Source: Elysia chlorotica
Taxonomy: Eukaryota; Mollusca; Gastropoda; Plakobranchidae
NCBI GenBank assembly: GCA_003991915.1
Contig: RQTK01000236.1
Location: forward strand, 327,082-391,081
DNA length: 64,000 nucleotides
Direction of reading: 5' to 3'
The first letter of the stretch is position 1, and each line of letters opens with the position of its first letter. Of this stretch, positions 17,378 to 29,739 are shown piece by piece. Below the pieces are notes generated by a model. It searched no databases. It saw only the letters and a list, made by a program, of their open reading frames with translations, and had not been told where the DNA came from. The position numbers and the translations under genes were made by a program.

Positions 17378-17455
17378 GTAAGTACAACGTCGCGGTAGCT
17401 ACGTTTCGTCGTAAGAATTCAAGACTAAGAAGCCTTACCGCGACGTTTTACTTAC
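17378..17455. repeat. 78-bp palindromic MITE with 20-bp terminal inverted repeats
   Basis: GTAAGTACAACGTCGCGGTA at the left end faces TACCGCGACGTTTTACTTAC at the right end (19 of 20 paired). The centre contains TTTCGTCGTAAGAA. It abuts the 5' break of the LINE fragment at 16255-17377. It is related to the elements at 2194, 55370 and 63174 by the CGTCGTAA core. Confidence 0.7.
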
Positions 17456-17984
17456 AGCCCGTGGGTTCTCTTTAGGTTTTAGTTAGATCATCAAGCAGTA
17501 ACGAGGGGTGAGTTATGTAAAAAAAAACTTGCGTCTTGTTCTAGTATTTACATGACAGCCTTAAGCTCGCAAATGGAAAAGTGTTTACTACAAAGCAAAA
17601 CTAAGGAGCGTCTGTTTGTGTGATCCACATAGTGATGTTTTCGTAATTTGAACTTAAGAAAAACTCATGGAATTTTTAGTCATACAAAGAAATTGACTTG
17701 CAAAGAAATGGGCGAAATCTTTTAAATGTTTACTAATAATTTGTTTACAATTTTAATGTAAAAATGAATTAAAATATTTATACCCAATCTTTCAAACATG
17801 GAATGTTCATGAACAATTATATAGTGTAGACGTAATGGTGAATCACAAGATTTCATGGAAGATTGAAAAACGGTAAAGATAGACACTATTTGAATTGATG
17901 CATTGGATTCTGAAATTAATTTTTCGTTGGAAATATCTAAAAATAATATTAAAGGTGGTGATAGTATTGACATCAAATATCTCG
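17456..17984. other. Intergenic, nothing recognised
   Basis: AT-rich sequence without coding or structural signal. Confidence 0.3.
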
Positions 17985-18575
17985 TAATTTAAGACAATGA
18001 TACTCTTGCTTAGATTGAAGCTACACATTTCTCACAACAAACGTCATTTTTATAAGTATGTAAGGCTGTGGTAATTTCGGCTTAGTTTGCATAAAGTCGC
18101 TACAAATATTTTACAGCAATTTTATTGATTAAGGCAATGATTTTCTTGGCTTGGATTTTCCCTACAATTATTTTTTGGCAATGTTATTACTTAAGGCAGT
18201 GGTAATCTTGACTTGGATTGCCTCTATAAGTATCTGAGAGCAATGTCATCAATTAAGGCAAGGATAGTCTTGGCTTATATTGGCACTATAAGTATCTGAG
18301 AGCAATGTCATCAATTAAGGCAATAATAATCTTGGCTTGGATTGTCGACATAACATATCTTACAGCAATGTATTATTAAAGGCAGTGATAGTCTTGGCTT
18401 AGATTGTCGCTATAAAAAAAGAGAGCATTGTCATTATTAAAGGCAATGATAGTCTTGGCTTAGTTTGGGACTATAATTATCTTAAGGCAATGTTATTATT
18501 TAAGGCATTTGATAGTCTTAGCTTATTATTGTAAGTATCTTAAAGCAATGTTATTATTAAGGCATTGATAGCCGT
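17985..18575. repeat. Degenerate ~62-bp tandem satellite, about nine copies
   Basis: Units share AAGGCAATGATAGTCTTGGC, then a GGATTGTCGCTATAAGTATC-like stretch, then GCAATGTCATTATTA. Two neighbouring copies starting at 18239 and 18301 are nearly identical; the outer copies are diverged. No coding potential. Confidence 0.8.
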
Positions 18576-18917
18576 GGCCTCAACCTAGACCTGAGCGGTG
18601 CAGACTCTGTGGACTCAGTGTAGCGAAAACATAGCATTTCCGTGTATCTTTCTGAAAGTTAATGAAAGTTAAGAAAATATATCAATTTGAATTAGAATAA
18701 GTATCTTCACATTTAACGGTTAACCATACACAGTCTATAATTATTACAATTCAGTTGTTGAGGTCACCATACAAGGTAATAATTAGACATGAAAAAGTAA
18801 TTTTGATCACCGCAGGCCGATGACAAAGAACTGAGTCATCCATGGTGTAACGTGGATTGTTGGGGTGATGCACAGTCTCTGTTGTAGAGCCCAGCTATCG
18901 GTTATAAAATTATATAT

Positions 18918-19322
18918 TGTAACGGGGCTTCAGACAATGATCCAACATCCACTGGCTCAACACAAATAATAAAGTTAACTCCTTCTTGTAGAAATATTGA
19001 AGAATAACTTTATTAACTATAAACACGTCTAGGGTAGTGAAAATGTTACAATGAAATCTGGACAGCAATCAAATCCACAACTGCAATAACAATCTGTGAT
19101 AAATTCCACAACTGCAATAGCAATCCGTAACTGTAACACGACAGCTTCTAATAATAGTAACAAACGCGCTCAGATTCTCTGACTGACTGACTACTACTCA
19201 CTGAAAACTCACTCACAACTGCTCACCCGTACAAGCCTTTTATACCGATTTGTAACCCAGAAGATTCGAGTTGTTCACGAATCTCGATAAATCTAAAATC
19301 ATCTAGAAAATGCGAAATTACA
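18918..19322 (-). mobile_element. Solo LTR of a retrotransposon
   Basis: On the minus strand the 405-bp element starts TGTAATTTCGC and ends GAAGCCCCGTTACA, so it has TG...CA ends within a short TGTAA/TTACA inverted repeat. A TATA box (TATAAAAGG, 19236-19244) is followed about 220 bp later by AATAAA (19009-19014), the U3-R-U5 order expected. Two ~31-bp direct repeats (ATTGCAGTTGTGGA) lie between them. No second LTR, primer-binding site or gag-pol was found nearby. The flanks show no obvious target-site duplication. Confidence 0.7.
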
Positions 19323-19591
19323 AAGGACATTACTCCAGTTAAAAAGAAGCATTAAAATGTAAACAAACAGAAACTGAAAAACAAGATGTTTACCAGATTG
19401 ACAAATTTCTCGAATGAACTTCACAAACGAGGCAAACAAAGAAGAAAAACAAACAAACAAAGCATAAAATAGATCTAGATATATCTCCAGTCTTCTCGTC
19501 TTCTCTCTATCCATCTCTATCTCTCTCATCTCCCGTTCCTCTATCTCCCCTTCTCTTCGTCTATAGCTATCGCCAAACAACCACAGACTTG

Positions 19592-20362
19592 TCACACATG
19601 AGCATACCTTTTCGTGATGTAAACTCCCACGAGCAAAAGCAGATGGAGACTCCCGTAAAGTATTGAACTGACGCAGTAGACGTAGAACGACCATCGGAGG
19701 TGGTAATCCACTTTTACATAAATAACGTGGAGCAGTTTCATAGACGTGCTCTTGTTTAGTTCCACCGTTACCATGGCTGCAATCATGGTCAAACCTAGTG
19801 AAAATACAAATTCTTAATTATGTACGAATAACAAAGGAGTTGTGAAATTATAAAATTCAATCATTAATCTCAAATGTTCTGCTTTTCTTTTTAATTTATT
19901 GTTTGTTTTATTCTCTTACCTTCTGGTATTATATATTTGGAAATTATTTTATTATGCATAAAAAAACGTAAAAATACTAATGAATGAAATATTATTTTGA
20001 TACTTTATTAGTTATTATTTTGCATCATTATAATAAAATAGAGTTCTCTGATTATGCTTATGTTGAATGGAGCGACCCAGCAGGCCCACTACTTTGAAAG
20101 GTCTATAACAATAAATATCCTTTCCTTGATTGTTCTTACTCGTAGGCGGCTGCCCTCAATAGCACACTGCCATATACAATTGATCTCATAATTACCGCGC
20201 TATCTCCTGCTTATCTGGTCAGAGCATTAACCAACTCTACTACTTATTCTCTTCCAAATATATTGTTTCTACGTCTTCCAATCTCTAAGTTTTTCAGCTT
20301 GTCGCAATTGGCCATGTTTTCTGTAGTTATAGTGATATGTGGGCTACTACTACTACTACTAC

Positions 20363-20413
<51 letters not shown>

Positions 20414-21384
20414 GACAAGGCACAAAATAAAAATATATTATATTTTATATTCTCTAAAAACAGCATAAATCGGGCGTCTTAATTGATTTCGTCTTGGCAC
20501 TTGCTACCCTCGACGCCCGCCAACTTACTTGAAACAGCGGTGCAGACGGCGATGGCGAGCTTGGTTCTGATCTTGTCCTGAAAGCGGGACACGATGATGT
20601 TGAGAATCACCAGAATTAGGCCGATGGTGCAGCTGAGTCCCGCAAACACATTCAGAACCAGGACTGCCGTTTGCCAGTCTTCAACTGGGGGCACGAGAGA
20701 CAGGCTGCTTACATTTCGTTGTATGGTCTTTTGTATCATACTATTTTAAGTAAAAATTATCTAGAGCTAAAATTAAGAAACGCCACGCACACCAAACAAA
20801 AGAGACCTAGTATTAAACTTGTAAACATTCTTAGTTAGTTGCCAATAGTGTCTAAAAATAGTCACTTAGCGCAAATTATACTAGGAAAAAGAATTTTGCT
20901 TTGTATGATTAAAACCGATGACCTTATGATAAAAGAACACGGCCCGTGTCGCATTTCTTTACAATTTATCACAATTAGAACAACGTTTTCTGTTGTTCAT
21001 TTTAAAATGGCAGAAATTATTTTATTTTAGTCTTGAGAAGAACATGTCATTGGCAACTATGAAATACAGAAATAATAGAAAATAAAAGACATGTTTTCAG
21101 AACATCCACATAATCTGAAGCCTACTTGGTTTATGAAGGCATTGGTGCTCAACAACTTTCATCCCCTCTGTGGAGTTGACCAGGAAAGTTAAACAGGACC
21201 TCATAAAGCCAACATGGCTCTTCCCGTAGAGCGTCTGTGGGTCGAGGCCAGTCGGTTTGGGCACCGTGAACTCCGCCACGGCCAGATAGTTTGTGGACGT
21301 TCCCAGCATCTGCAGAATCAGCGCCACGAGAAAGATGGCGGCGATCACTTTGCTCTCTTTGCTGGGAGTCCAAAATACTACCAT
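19592..21384 (-). CDS. Claudin/PMP22-superfamily-like four-TM protein
   Basis: Three minus-strand exons join in phase: 21384-21126, 20684-20529 and 19794-19592. Donors are CCAA|gtaggc and TCAA|gtaagt; acceptors are CCCCAG and TCACTAG. They give a complete 205-residue protein starting MVVFWTPSKESK with good start context (AACATGG). Four helices lie at about 13-34, 92-114, 128-148 and 177-199. A long first extracellular loop carries GFMRSC (Cys64), Cys82 and a possible N-glycosylation site at Asn70 (NST). The last helix is preceded by RWSFYVYCVSS, like the claudin/EMP TM4 entry. Length and topology fit the claudin/PMP22/EMP/MP20 group, which form cell-cell contacts or act as membrane accessory proteins. 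The classical W-GLW-C-C signature is not intact, so the assignment is by architecture. No AATAAA is seen after the stop until the LTR at 19009-19014. Confidence 0.75.
20346..20413. repeat. (CTA)n/(ATA)n microsatellite
   Basis: A short CTA run passes into about 18 ATA units, within the last intron of the claudin-like gene. Confidence 0.85.
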
Positions 21385-23676
21385 GTTTAGAATTAGATTT
21401 AGATCTAGTCCTCGAAAATGGAAAAAGAAGGGGCAAGTCTATGGTTTTGGACAACCTTATGCGGATACGTTCAGCGCACGTAAGCCTCACGATTTCTATG
21501 ATATGACAGTAGAGATATCAATGGAAGATAAACCTACTTATGTTCTTGTATTGTTCCTTTGAAATTTGTCCGAACACACTTCGTGATTCCATATTGGAAA
21601 ATCAATAAATCAGTTGAGAAATATCTGTTTAATGAATATGTCTCTTCTGTAAGTAGAATTTTTTGAAGTTTGTATGTGTTAAAAATTGAAAAATATTTGT
21701 TCAAAAACCTGAAAGAAAAAAGTGAAAATGTCATTTTAAAACGATTATCAAATAGAAGATATTATGTTTAATCAATTGTAAAACTATTTCAAACTTGTAT
21801 CTTTAGTTGTCTAGATAGAGGAAAGGGGGGTTAAGAACTTTCTAAATATCTCTGTTTCTCGGATTATTTAAAATATCAGTTGCATGCGTTGATTTTTAGA
21901 TAATAATAGTTATAATTTTATTATTGTAGCACGCTATCCACGAAAAATCATATTGTATACTAATCTTCTGCGAAAATAGAATGATGTTCAACATACTATC
22001 TAAGTCAAAGAATGTTGGTCAATCTACTACATAGCAAATACCCAGAGTACCCGAGTTATACATCAGTAAATATTCGGACAACATTTTCTTGGTTAAAACG
22101 GGCGGAATCTCGAATATTGCGATGTTAGTCTTTAAAAATTGATCTTTAAAATTTGGCACATTCTGATGACAATATTTCACAAATGAAGTTCACGTGTTCA
22201 GTTCTGAGACTGGTTGATATTACTATTCCTGTTCAAAATGTTTTCAAATAAGTACGATATTATTACCATTACTATACAAGCATAATTTTATGATCGCCAT
22301 TTACAAGATTATATTCTCCTGTGTAACTGTAAACTCTTAGAGGTTTTAAAACGCTACCTTTGTAAGTTCTATCTTTCAACAAATTTAAATTCCATAATGA
22401 TAATATTGTAGTTTCTATGCATACATCCTTGTTGTTATATAAAGAATAATTTGTTCAGAACTTATTTCACTTCTCTAAAGAGAAAGTCTAGAGATATTTC
22501 CCGACTCATTTACAAAAATATTTTTGAAGAAACATACGACTATAACCCAGCACTAACCAGTTTCCTTTATTAACTACCGAAATAACATTAAGTAACAAAG
22601 CTGAGAGGTCTGTCCTTACAATCCCTCAGAGTATTATGATTCCATAAAAAGTAAACATGTATCTTTCTGAAAATTTTATGAGAAAGTCTTAGACCATTCG
22701 GTCCCTTTTGAACAGCAACTACACAAGCGCCAACCATAAGAACAAATTCAACGCTCTTAAAATGTTTAAGGGTTATACCTCCTATTAAAATAAGATAAAC
22801 GATGCATTTTTTTTTATTTGAAATTACTTTAGAAACAAATTAATGTATGTCACGAAAAATCAACTTACCAGAGAAAGGCCAATCAGTTTCAATGATCAAC
22901 AAACTTGTAACAAATTTGTGACTTGATGATGAAGTTGATCTGCCAATGCAATCCTTTTATAAATCATCTATTTTCACTTATTCGAGTTCAATTGTTTCTA
23001 CCTTTCACTTTTCGTCTCACTTCGTTCCTTGTAAACCTCAATATTAAATTCGGAGTTTGATTGCCTGTGGAACATTCTTTCAGCCGGATGAATACAAAAA
23101 CTCGAAAATTACCAACTATGAGAAGGTTATAGGAAAATTGTTCTTATTTCCGTTTTTGTTATTGTTTACTGTATTTATTTCTGTTTTGCTCTATGGTTAT
23201 GTAACATAGATTTGATGTAGATGGAATGAGGGTGAGCTAGGCTTGTGGATGAAGACTGTATTAAATTTGCTAAGAATTTAAAAGCTTTTCATTGACCTTA
23301 GAGAGTTCCCACTGACACACTTATGAGAAATGATTCACTGACAACAACCATTACGAAGAGCTGACGCAAAGAAAGACAGCTCGTTCCAATTAACTGAACA
23401 AAATGTTTGTTTATGTTTCAAAATTCTCTTTGGGACAGTGATCAATGCAAAAAAGTATTGCAGAGATGATGTGATGATTCAGATGTGTAAATGTACATTT
23501 GTTTAATTGCTTACTTTGGCATAGCTGTCGATTTATTCCTCAGCAATGCTATCCATTTGCAAGTCCTGGTGAAACTTCTCATTTTCTTGATAATTATTGT
23601 ATTGACATTATTTTTTTCATTATGTTTATGGGTCTTACTCCCTTCATTCTCTCTTCCTCTAATTCATTCTCCCTCT
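21385..23676. other. Upstream region of the claudin-like gene, no gene recognised
   Basis: The first ~100 bp would hold the 5' UTR of the minus-strand claudin-like gene; no TATA box was identified with confidence. The rest is AT-rich (A/T runs near 22800-22820) with no protein block. Confidence 0.35.
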
Positions 23677-24016
<340 letters not shown>

Positions 24017-24912
24017 CCTCTCTCTCCGTGTTTGTAAGACATGAATATGACAGTTCAAACATGAGATGCCTGTTTCTGTAGACATACTTTTGAAATGGCT
24101 GACTGAGTGCTCGCTACAATTTTTAATGAATAATAATTTAGCAGCCGAACTGCTAAAAGCCGTGCATTGGCGCCACCGGCCCACTTAACTCTAGGTGCCT
24201 CTCCTTTCTCCACCATAACAACTCACGTGAAATGAAGTGATGGAAGAGAGGGCGAGTAGCTACCCAGATTATGTCTAATCACTCGTAAACAATGTTTATT
24301 TGTAACGCTTAATTTCCCTTTGTTTTTGCTAATCTTTGTCTTGGTCAAACGTGTAATCATAACCTTATGTTGTGTTTTAAAAAAGTTCTCTAAACCTACT
24401 TGCACCTACCAAATCCCAAGCGTACTTTAATGTAAATAGTTCGCTGTTTGGTTTTAATTATTTAAATGTTAATTTAATACTGCTATGGGTGGTTACCCAC
24501 TTGCTGTGGCAAAGTAACACAAGCACATGTAATGAAAGCATCTTTGGAACAAATAGGCTGTATCCTCTTGTATCAGCTTTAAGTGACCATTTCAACTGAA
24601 GGTTTCCAAAATGGTTGTCTCCTTTTACAAATTTGCATTATTTAAAGAAGAAAATTGATTTTAAAACAAAACTTTTATTGGTAAAAAAAAGGAAAAAGGA
24701 AGTAAAATAATGTTGGGAAAATGAAAAAGGAGAAGAAGAAGAAGAAGAAGGCGTAGAAAGGTTTCAAAACGGAAGATAAAGGATAAGCAAAATAATAATA
24801 GCAGCCAAACGTTGGAAATCGCATAAAAAAATTAACGTCAATAGACATCTATAACTACATGTACTAGAAAATAAAAAAAAGAACTATAATAACAACAATT
24901 AAAACAATAACC

Positions 24913-24958
<46 letters not shown>

Positions 24959-26010
24959 CTACAACAACGACAATAACAATAACAACAACAACCACGTCGA
25001 CAGCCACAACCACAACTGTGATGTCGATGAGTAGGCCTACATCATAAAAAGCAACAGATTTATATTCAAAACCATGCAGTAAACCGTATGAACTTGTTTT
25101 ACTTTATACAACGAATTTAAAATACAAAATATCTTACTGAATGTCTTCATTGTTTTTCAATAGTCCATCTTCTTAGAGCATTGTAAGAATTACATTGTAG
25201 ATCTACGGAAGAAACGTTTGCGATCCAAACATTTTTATTTCAGGTCTTGCATATTAAGTACACAAATAACTGGAACCAATCATGCTGTTTAGAGGAAAAC
25301 TTGTATTTATTTATTTATGTGTTGTTTTTTTGTTTTTTGTTTTTAGTAAAATATGTATTCCTTCAACTTTACTTACTTATTTGTTTATTTATATTTTTCA
25401 TACTCACTACTATGCATCCGTTTAATGAAAGCATTTAGGGGCGCCCAGACCTGACTAATACAGGTTGAGGTATAGTGCACTTTTCAGTTGTCAAACGTAA
25501 AAACAGCAGTTATTTTTTCTGCCCATGGTTGATAATTATGTTCTTAGTATAATATCAGTGATGCCAGGGTGTTAACACGCCTCATACAAGTGAAACAACC
25601 CGCATTACGACACTCTCACATTTACTAAGGAAGCGTTCCAATCAACACATCTTTTTAGCACCTCAACAGTTTTGTCTCCGAAACTTTTTCGTCCTCCCTT
25701 ATCAGAAATCATGAGGTAGATCAACTCGTTAAATTTTTGTTTGTGTGTTTTTGTTTGTTTTGTTTTGTTTTTGTTTTTGTTGTTTTTTGTTGTTGTTGTA
25801 AAATTGGGTGCACAGCTGAAGTCCTTTGAGTACGACATTAAAAACAATGCATAAGTCTCTCAACATGATTATGGATTTGGTAACTCTTGGATAAATTTGA
25901 TTTGATTTTTAACCAAACCCACAAGTTTTGTTGATCTGGATTTCATAATAAAACTTCAAAGTGTGCCTTTGTTTTGTTTGTTGTCGTTCTTGTTGTTTTT
26001 GTTTTTGTTT
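24017..26010. other. Intergenic with simple repeats
   Basis: An (AAC)n array lies at about 24913-24965 and a (GAA)n run near 24730-24750. T/G-rich tracts lie at 25310-25345 and 25735-25800. No gene was recognised. Confidence 0.4.
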
Positions 26011-26014
26011 TTGT

Positions 26015-26024
26015 TATTGTTGTT

Positions 26025-26069
<45 letters not shown>

Positions 26070-26081
26070 GGGGGGGGGGTG

Positions 26082-26128
<47 letters not shown>

Positions 26129-26129
26129 T
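26015..26129. repeat. Poly-T, poly-G and (GAT)n tract
   Basis: An uninterrupted run of about 40 T is followed by about 10 G and then a (GAT) array to about 26129. It sits where the 5' end of the adjoining SINE should be. Confidence 0.9.
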
Positions 26130-26149
26130 TGTTGTAACACTTTTTGCCT

Positions 26150-26370
26150 TTTTGGTCAATCGTGTCATGTTGCAGGTGGTTCGAACCCTGGCGATTTCGC
26201 CACCTACTGCTTGGGTCGGTGTCTGTTTAATGTGATCGGCTGAGACAGGAATCATGGTATCCCTACCCTTTCTCGTGTGTGGCAGCACATAAAAATTGTC
26301 AGACATCAGTCTTAGGGCTCGTCCACAATATAGTCTAAATAATTCTGATGTTGGACGTTAAACCAACTTA
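26150..26370 (+). mobile_element. 5'-truncated tRNA-derived SINE
   Basis: A good B box, GGTTCGAACCC, lies at 26178-26188, followed by CTTGGGTCGGTGTCTGTTTA, GGCTGAGACAGGAATCATGG and TGTGGCAGCACATAAAAATT. The 3' end is GATGTTGGACGTTAAACCAA. The A-box end is replaced by the T/G/GAT tract. Confidence 0.75.
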
Positions 26371-27068
26371 AATGCAACCACAACTATATTTACCCTTTTA
26401 AGCCTTGTTTACACTGTCCATATTTGGTCTCAAATTCTCTAGAAAAAAAAGAATAGATTGCGACGAATTTCCTAGAAAACAACGAGCAAAAAAAAAAAAT
26501 ACATTATGCGATTTATTTCTTCTTCCTTTGTCTTCTCTTCAAGCTTTATTTTGTTTGTAAGTATCAAAAGTATTGCCAAAGCTTATACCATGGAGTGGTT
26601 TGATATCGGAGGCATACAAGCATCAAACAATAACAAGAAGGCACTCACTAAAACATAAAATCAAAAGTGTCCGTTTTAATCAAGAAGTTTCTAAAAAATT
26701 AAGAAGGAAATCATAATGCATGACAATCTGAGTATTGGACATATCAAGTAAAAATTAAACCGGAGATGCACTCAAAACAAACAACACGGGGTACGAGGAG
26801 TTAATAAAAATATAAAATGTACTGATAAATATAGGCTTATATTAGCCTAATGTTCATTATTCTCTGGTTTTCCCAGCTAAAAACGAAAAAAAAACTGACT
26901 TGCACACACAGCTGATATAAACTTCACAGCCATATTTCAATTATTTTGTTAATAAAATATCTAAACGTTTGATAAAATGATAAAACCCTTTGTGCTCCTT
27001 GAGATGAAATAGTAATTGAACAACGTTAACTTGGCAGGGCCTACGTCATTAAATTTAATTTTTCTTAA
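26371..27068. other. Intergenic, 3' side of the unknown minus-strand ORF
   Basis: No feature was recognised. A minus-strand AATAAA candidate lies near 26510. Confidence 0.3.
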
Positions 27069-27831
27069 CTATTTATGTAGACATGGTATATCCCGCTCCG
27101 GGCAGACGAAACACGAACCACCCGCGCCATCAGCGAACGTTACACAGTCTGTCTGGTTGACTAAGCCTTGTGTGGTTCTGTCCAGAGACGGCTTGTCGTG
27201 GCTAACCATGTAAGTATACCACTTCTTCGTACCTTCATCATAAAAGTGCTTGGGCTTCTCCTTGAAAGTACCTCTCTCCTTCTGCAGCTGAACATCTCTT
27301 TTGTAATTGCGGTAAGCTTTCTTCAGTGTCCTGAAGTCGTTTGGGAACGCGCTCATGGGCGTACGATAGACGATCTTCTGGCTCTCCGCCTCCATGTGCG
27401 CAATCCGAGCTCTGAGCTGCTGCTTCAGCTCCATCTGCTTGGTCGCGGTTAGCGTCTGCAGCGGGGTCATATCAAGGCACTTATTCTCGCTCCTAGGCGC
27501 AAGAGCTTTCTTCAGCGTCGAGCTCAGTGGAAGTTGAGTGTTACCTCCCATTACGGGTAGAGCAGGAACGGTCGAGCATTCATACCGCGTTGTGTTTGCT
27601 AGCGACTGTTGACTAGGACAACCACAGCTGCGCCCATCTTGGTTTCTAGAATCAGAGGTCCCTTGTACTTCTGAAGGGTCAAAACCACAAACGCGCCCCC
27701 GAGAGTCTCGCAAGGGCAAAATCGTCATCTTACTTCCAACGATTACCCTTTTATATGGGAAGAAACAGTGGCGGTCTATTGTGTAACAGCATTCCTCGTC
27801 CATATCAAAGTACCGCAGAGTGGTGAATCAC
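27069..27831 (-). CDS. Unrecognised 244-residue protein (coding exon with short 5' UTR)
   Basis: A single minus-strand ORF from ATG at 27803 to TAG at 27069. Its composition is coding-like and more GC-rich than its surroundings. A strong acceptor (TTCCCTCACTCCAG) at 27832 is followed by 28 bp with an in-frame TGA before the ATG, so an upstream non-coding exon is likely. The N-terminus is Cys-rich (MDEECC; Cys at 13, 39, 60, 62 and 76). Residues 118-145 look like a short amphipathic coil (TATKQMELKQQLRARIAHME). The 155-200 region is strongly basic and aromatic (FRTLKKAYRNYKRD, GTKKWYTYMV). The C-terminus again has Cys (CFVCPERDIPCLHK). No signal peptide or TM segment. I do not recognise a family; the basic, Tyr-rich, coil-containing layout would suit a structural or axonemal small protein, but that is a guess. 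Confidence 0.6.
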
Positions 27832-28618
27832 CTGGAGTGAGGGAAAAAAACTCTTTAGCTGAAAATAACGATCCATAAGCCTACGGACGAAACAGAATGA
27901 GTGTATGCAATCAATGATACTGGATTGATCCAGACTGGTTTGTAGTGTCTTGCATTAATTGAACAGACAGCCTCCTGTTTGTATAACCATAGTTAACTCC
28001 ATCATAGGTTACTCTTATAAAAACAAAATTCTAAAACAGACTTTCAAAATACGGTGATAGAATGAATAATGTTATTTTATCTAATGATCACACAAAGTTA
28101 AAATTGGAAAAAAAAATGTAAGGGCATTATATACACAGGCTTAAAATCAATGTCACTAAGATCTAGTCGAAACCTTTAAAGTAAGCCCTTGTATTTTGAA
28201 AATCTAGACTATGTCGTAATTTTGATGCAACTCACTTTAAAGATCAAAGCATGCCCATGTGTTCGAAATAACTTTAGTATAGACTATCATAGTACTACAT
28301 GTATTAGTCTTTGTCTCAGAGTCTAAATTACTTATAATAAGTGCACTAAGATTTACCTTTATCTAAATTTTCTTAACAATTCTGCTTTTTGTGGACTCGC
28401 ATGAGTTGATAATTATTAGCTTCCGTTTAATCAAAATTTCAATGATGTAAACTGCACCTTTATGTTTTGAACAAAATGGTTATGCGCACTAAATGATATA
28501 ACAAATTAATGTTTGTTCAAAGTTTTAAAAAGATATAAATAGGCCCATAATAAGACTTTAAGTATAGCTTCCATTATTAACTATACTTTTTAACGGTCCT
28601 TTGTCTATAAACGTAACC
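27832..28618. other. Intron or promoter side of the unknown ORF
   Basis: AT-rich. No upstream exon or promoter element could be fixed. Confidence 0.3.
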
Positions 28619-28856
28619 AGCATAATGAATTACAACGATTCTTCCTTGATACCTTGGTAAGGTCACACATTTTACCTTCGATGATCACATAGCCCTGCCC
28701 GCCACAAATTAAACTTGTGTCTGTGTCAAAAGCTTCTCACCTAAAACGTGTGGGGAAATAACTCCCAAGTTTTCGTGCAGTTTTCCATAAGCTCTCTATT
28801 CGTCATGGAATCACGAACTCTGAGCATCTGAAAAGTGATAGGTGCCAGACAGCTCA
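28619..28856. repeat. 238-bp direct duplication, copy A
   Basis: It runs from AGCATAATGAATTACAACG to GGTGCCAGACAGCTCA and is nearly identical to copy B at 29740-29977, with only a handful of substitutions and no length change. The offset is 1121 bp. No ORF. Confidence 0.9.
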
Positions 28857-29220
28857 AATTGTCGCTTTCAGTTCACTTCCTTCCACTTAAAGCAATACCA
28901 TAAACAATTATCCTTTATTGCTCGGTGTGTAATAACTTGCCCTCAAATATACGATACACACCCATATCATTCGAGCAAGATTACTTATTTTCCTTTACAC
29001 TTAAGCTCGTTGTTATAAAAAAAAATCATCATTTGCAATTCAGATTTTTTTTTTGCGTGGACCCTGAGGATGTCACGTATATATCGTAACAACGTTATAC
29101 CTGCACGCCCAAATTAGGCAATGATTGTGATTCCTTATATCACGAGAAACTAACTCACTCACGGAATGAGAGAGTGAGCGAACTTCAGTCGGACATTTTG
29201 AAAAGCCTATCTACTTGAAT

Positions 29221-29340
29221 AAACCTTAGTTGACTTCTGGCTTCGTAAGAAGCAAGTCCTGTTTCTAGTTTGACTTTTGACTTCGTAAGGAGCAAGTCCC
29301 GTTTCTAGAATTACTTTGATCTCGAAAGAGACAGTCCTAA
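29221..29340. repeat. Short degenerate tandem repeat (~50 bp)
   Basis: GGCTTCGTAAGAAGCAAGTC and GACTTCGTAAGGAGCAAGTC are followed each time by C(T/C)GTTTCTAG. A third, poorer unit (GATCTCGAAAGAGACAGTCC) follows. Confidence 0.6.
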
Positions 29341-29642
29341 TCAAGAGAAGTTTTTTTGAATATAATATGAATCTTTCACGGAAATTAATAATAATTAAAT
29401 GATACAAAAAGTAATACAAGATCTACCAAAAATATTAACAGTTGTGCTATCGATGTGAATAATAACCTTTTCGTTATACGAATACAAGTGTTGAGATGCT
29501 GTTCTCTTGAAAGTTGACAAATCTATTGTATGTATTGCCATCTTCGTGTGTTTGTGGAATAAAAATATACCAGTGAAATAACAGAGTAGTTATCAAGTGC
29601 TTTATTAATAGTAATATATATCAGATCTTTGTGATCTTTAAG

Positions 29643-29736
29643 CACGGTTAAGGCAGGGACCTATTGTTGTGCTGCCGATTAGCAATTGGTGAATCAGAAA
29701 CACGAACTCCAGCATATTCCCTCCGCCTTAACCGTG
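29643..29736. repeat. Hairpin-capable inverted repeat
   Basis: CACGGTTAAGGCAGGGA at the left faces TCCCTCCGCCTTAACCGTG at the right, about 60 bp apart. It stops three bases before copy B of the 238-bp duplication. It could be a tiny MITE or a relic of its insertion. Confidence 0.6.
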
Positions 29737-29739
29737 ACA

